Assembly: GCA_003586115.2 (NCBI GenBank)
Contig: QVOM02000073.1
Span: 29,711,298-29,775,297, forward strand
From: Salvator merianae
Taxonomy: Eukaryota > Chordata > Lepidosauria > Squamata > Teiidae
Length of the DNA: 64,000 nt
Direction of reading: 5' to 3'
The notes beneath the pieces are model-generated. The model had not been told where the DNA came from and ran no database searches. It saw only the letters and a list, made by a program, of their open reading frames with translations. The translations under genes were made by a program, and so were the position numbers. Every line of letters begins with the position of its first letter. Position 1 is the stretch's first letter. Below are positions 61,175 to 64,000 of this stretch, one piece after another.

Positions 61175-62690
61175 TAACTGGGAGAAATATTCTTCCAGCT
61201 ATAACAAAAGACCAAAGATATAACAGGTTGGTTTTACAAATTGTTCTAGGCAGAATGTACTTGGCTGGGGTGGAGTCATAGGAAAAGGGACCACAAAAGG
61301 CATTCTCTAGGCAGAAATAAAGCAAAATGTATTCAGCTGCAAAGAAAAATAAAATATTTTTATTATTCAACAAAGGTGCAGGCTTCAACAGCAAGCAATG
61401 ACAAGCAATAGACTTTTCTAATAGAGTTCAGCAGTGGTATACTGGCTAATTAGCAAGGTCATGTTAAATTGTCAATCAAATGGAGCAAGACAGCAAAACG
61501 TAGCAGAAGAACAGAAGGCGATAATGAAATTATATGGCCATTTTCATTTTATGAGTTCCAGATGAAACTGACTAGCTACAATGTAGCTGACACTCTGCAA
61601 GCTGCTTGCAAGGCAGACAGAAAGTTAAGGTTATTGCAATACCTTTCTATGGTGTGCATTGAATGTCAGTGTAATGGTGGTCTCTAAGATGCCATAAATC
61701 TTTTTCCATGCCCATAGGAAACCCTCTGCTCAACTTGGCAAATAGCTAGCTCCTCACTGTTCACTCACTATCTTGACTTTCAGCTCTCCATCCCACCTGG
61801 TCTTACAAATCCTTCCAAAAGCACTGTTTTAGCTAAAATAGAAAAAAGAAAAAAAGGAAGGGAGCAACATAGAAAGACTCTCATCCTCAAAGGCTTAAAT
61901 TTGTAAAGTCTTCAACAGGCTGTAAGAGGGTACTTACAAATGGTTGCAGGCGGGCAATCTTCCCCCTGTCACTCAGATTGCAGTAACAAGAGGAAGTGGA
62001 GCACTGGGAGTGTGCAAAAGTAGTTTCACACAAACAGGTGATTTGCCAGGTGGCAGAGGGTCAGAGGCAATGGGAGGCAATGGAGGAACTGATCAGACAC
62101 CTGATCTATCCTAGAAAGGGAAAATGGAATGCTTCATGATCCTTATTCCACAAGATAAATACCTTTTCGCTGGGTGACTGGGAGCACAGAGGTTTAAAGG
62201 CCCAAGTGGAGCTTAGAACCAAAGGCAACCAGAAAGAGATAGAGAGAGAGATCCCACTTCCCAAGTGAATTAAGATGGAGCAAAGCTGCAGAGCAACACT
62301 AACCAGCCTAGGATAATATTAACTATACCATACTAGGCCGGGATAGTTCAAGCAATGTGGCAGCCATTCTCACTGTGAGTGCTACATTAGTCCCAAACTG
62401 TAACACCAACACTAGCAGTGCAAATGCATGCCCGATTGCCATGACAATGACTTTGACAATGTTTAGCCATTGCCATGGCAAGCAGGACCTGGTGTGTGTC
62501 TGCACAGCTGCAGCGGTGCCACCCACTCACAGCATTCGCACCTGGAAGAGACCATTCTAACCACTCCTGGTCAGCCTGGGGACAATGTTTTAGCTGTCCA
62601 GAGCTGGAAGTGGCTGGGAGTGACAACAGATGCTCCTGGATGCTGTGGCCACAGTGGAGTATAACTGCACTTCCCTAGTGAACATCTGCA
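61175..62690. other. unassigned stretch
   Basis: No supported feature. 62340-62660 is GC-richer, with overlapping frames on both strands and no known domain; it may be another DNA-element fragment adjoining the Harbinger-like copy. Confidence 0.35.
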
Positions 62691-62696
62691 CACTTA

Positions 62697-63312
62697 GGGC
62701 CTGTTCGCATTGTGCAAGTGGAACGTTCTTGTCCGTTCACTAGAACGGAGCTTTCGCACTGCCGCGGGCGCGCGCCTCACCCGATCCGAACCACTTTGTA
62801 CCCGATTTGAACCTGATGTTGGGTAAGGCTAGACAAGTAAAAGCTTGTCTTCCTCCCGACCTGCGCGATGGAGCGAAGATCGGGCACGGTGCTTTCGCAC
62901 TGTTTGCAACGGCGTCGGGCGTGGCTGGTGCGGCTACACATGCATGGTCCGCTGCTTCGTAACCCAGTACGAAGTTCTCGAATCCTGGTACGATGCTTCG
63001 TACCCGGGATAGTCCTTTGGGCTTGGCAGCCTAGCTGCCGTTACGAAGCCGGCTCCGTAACAAGCCCTCTGGGTATGAAGTGGGTACAAAGGTGCAAAGT
63101 GGGTACGAAGTGGGTGCGAAGTGGGTACTGAACTAGAGGCTGCCATTCACACTGTTCCCTCTGCTGGTCAGCTTCAGGTTCGTTCCTCTGGCCAGGAGTG
63201 CAAATGGCAGCCAGCGTTCTCCAACCTCTCCGGTTCGAAGCCAACTACTGGGAACGGTTTACCAAGCTCAGTGCGAAAAGGCCCTTAGTAATAGGTAAGT
63301 GCAAACAGGCTC
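62697..63312. mobile_element. CpG-rich Harbinger-like non-autonomous element
   Basis: Left GGGCCTGTTCGCATTGTGC and right aagtgcaaacaggctc are inverted repeats related to those at 36004-36686. Flanks tta and taa match at two of three positions. The 616-bp interior is strikingly CpG-dense (gccgcgggcgcgcgcc near 62762) and holds a short array of gaagtgggta-like units at about 63076-63128. The overlapping frames on both strands lack any transposase motif. High CpG content in an AT-rich region suggests recent insertion or weak methylation decay. Confidence 0.75.
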
Positions 63313-63314
63313 TA

Positions 63315-64000
63315 AGGCGTCTAAATTCGACTTCAGCAGGAGGTAAAGGAGGTTTGGAACATGTGCTTCTTCAACATTCCAGAATTCAGGCCAACACTGA
63401 CTTGGTGAGGGAGCAAGGGAGCAATTTCACTTGAGGCTCCAGAGATCCAAAGATGAAAAGGTACAGCTATCAGTTGGTAGCTTGCAGTTTCAGCAGAAGA
63501 AAAAGGGTGAAGATGCATGATTTCATGGTAATCTTCTTGAGCAAGAAAGCAATGTAAAGTGAACTTCAGTATGATGAGGGGAGAAAACCAACCACCTGAT
63601 GTAGTGGACAAATCTTGGGGAGCGGAGTATCCCTTTTGAGATTGTGGAGATAGAAGCAAGTAGGAAAAGGGTAAATATGGGGTATATTGCCCCAAAAAAT
63701 GTAAATTAAGGTAAAAGGATGAATCAGAGGCTAGACAGCACTACAAATGGCACAGATCAATAAAATACAGATGCTGAAAATTTGACTCACGGTATGAGAA
63801 CCAAGATAGCCTCCGTATTTACATTGATAGCGGCTGTCTAAATATAATCAAGATGTTATCAAAGCCTGGCTAGCTTTGATTGCTAGACAAAAAGCTTTGA
63901 GTTTTACTTGTCCTCACGTTTGTGCTGGATGCCTGGGAGAAGTTTATATTTCCTGTGGTCTTGTTTTCCATTATGCACAGTGGCTGAGGTAATAGGAGTG
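63315..64000. other. unassigned window end
   Basis: No supported gene. 63780-63870 has a few CpGs and low repeat content but no splice-consistent frame. Confidence 0.35.

Noticed and set aside
62868..63244. Overlapping frames on both strands
   Set aside because: Open only because the CpG-rich transposon interior is poor in stop codons.

Overview
The window reads as repeat-rich, AT-rich intergenic or intronic DNA from a squamate reptile (lizard or snake). The basis is the mixture of retroelements: a decayed BovB/RTE LINE, several L2 LINEs, CR1/L3-type LINEs whose 3' ends carry the reptile CR1 signatures, an R4/Dong-clade LINE and an L1 piece. They sit beside non-autonomous hAT and Harbinger-like DNA transposons. 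BovB together with R4/Dong is not expected in birds or crocodilians. The AATAG-type microsatellites common in snakes were not seen, so a lizard is slightly favoured; this is inference. There is nothing bacterial, no operon, no CRISPR array, and no intact long protein-coding gene.

Layout: 0.2-2.3 kb BovB LINE (minus); 3.7-4.6 kb L2 LINE (minus) with a (CTTT)n tail; 5.8-6.2 kb a tandem duplication and a hairpin; 8.9-13 kb a CR1/L3 3' end and members of an unclassified TIR family; 15-16.2 kb two abutting LINE 3' ends and a 177-bp MITE; 18.9-19.5 kb a near-palindromic hAT element with an 8-bp target duplication; 21.4-24.4 kb two elements of a 'gaacca' hAT-like family and an L1 fragment; 27.9 kb a palindromic MITE; 34.1-35.1 kb a hAT-like element, then an L2 LINE holding a U6 snRNA retropseudogene; 35.9-37.2 kb a multiply nested transposon stack; 39-41.9 kb a hAT-like element, an R4/Dong LINE and TIR-family repeats; 47.6 kb a second copy of the palindromic MITE; 51-55 kb further TIR-family repeats; 57.9-61.2 kb a CR1/L3 3' end, an L2 3' end and a CR1 LINE split by a 0.75-kb AT-rich block; 62.7-63.3 kb a CpG-rich Harbinger-like element.

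The only plausible host gene is a small two-exon candidate on the plus strand at about 49.1-50.6 kb: a start codon in good context, a consensus donor, a good acceptor and branch point, a phase-0 join giving a 92-codon frame, and a polyadenylation signal about 240 bases past the stop. I do not recognise the protein.

The elements do not form a pathway. What they record is insertion history, which can be dated relatively by nesting and target-site duplications. Remaining stretches are listed as unassigned with whatever structure I could see.
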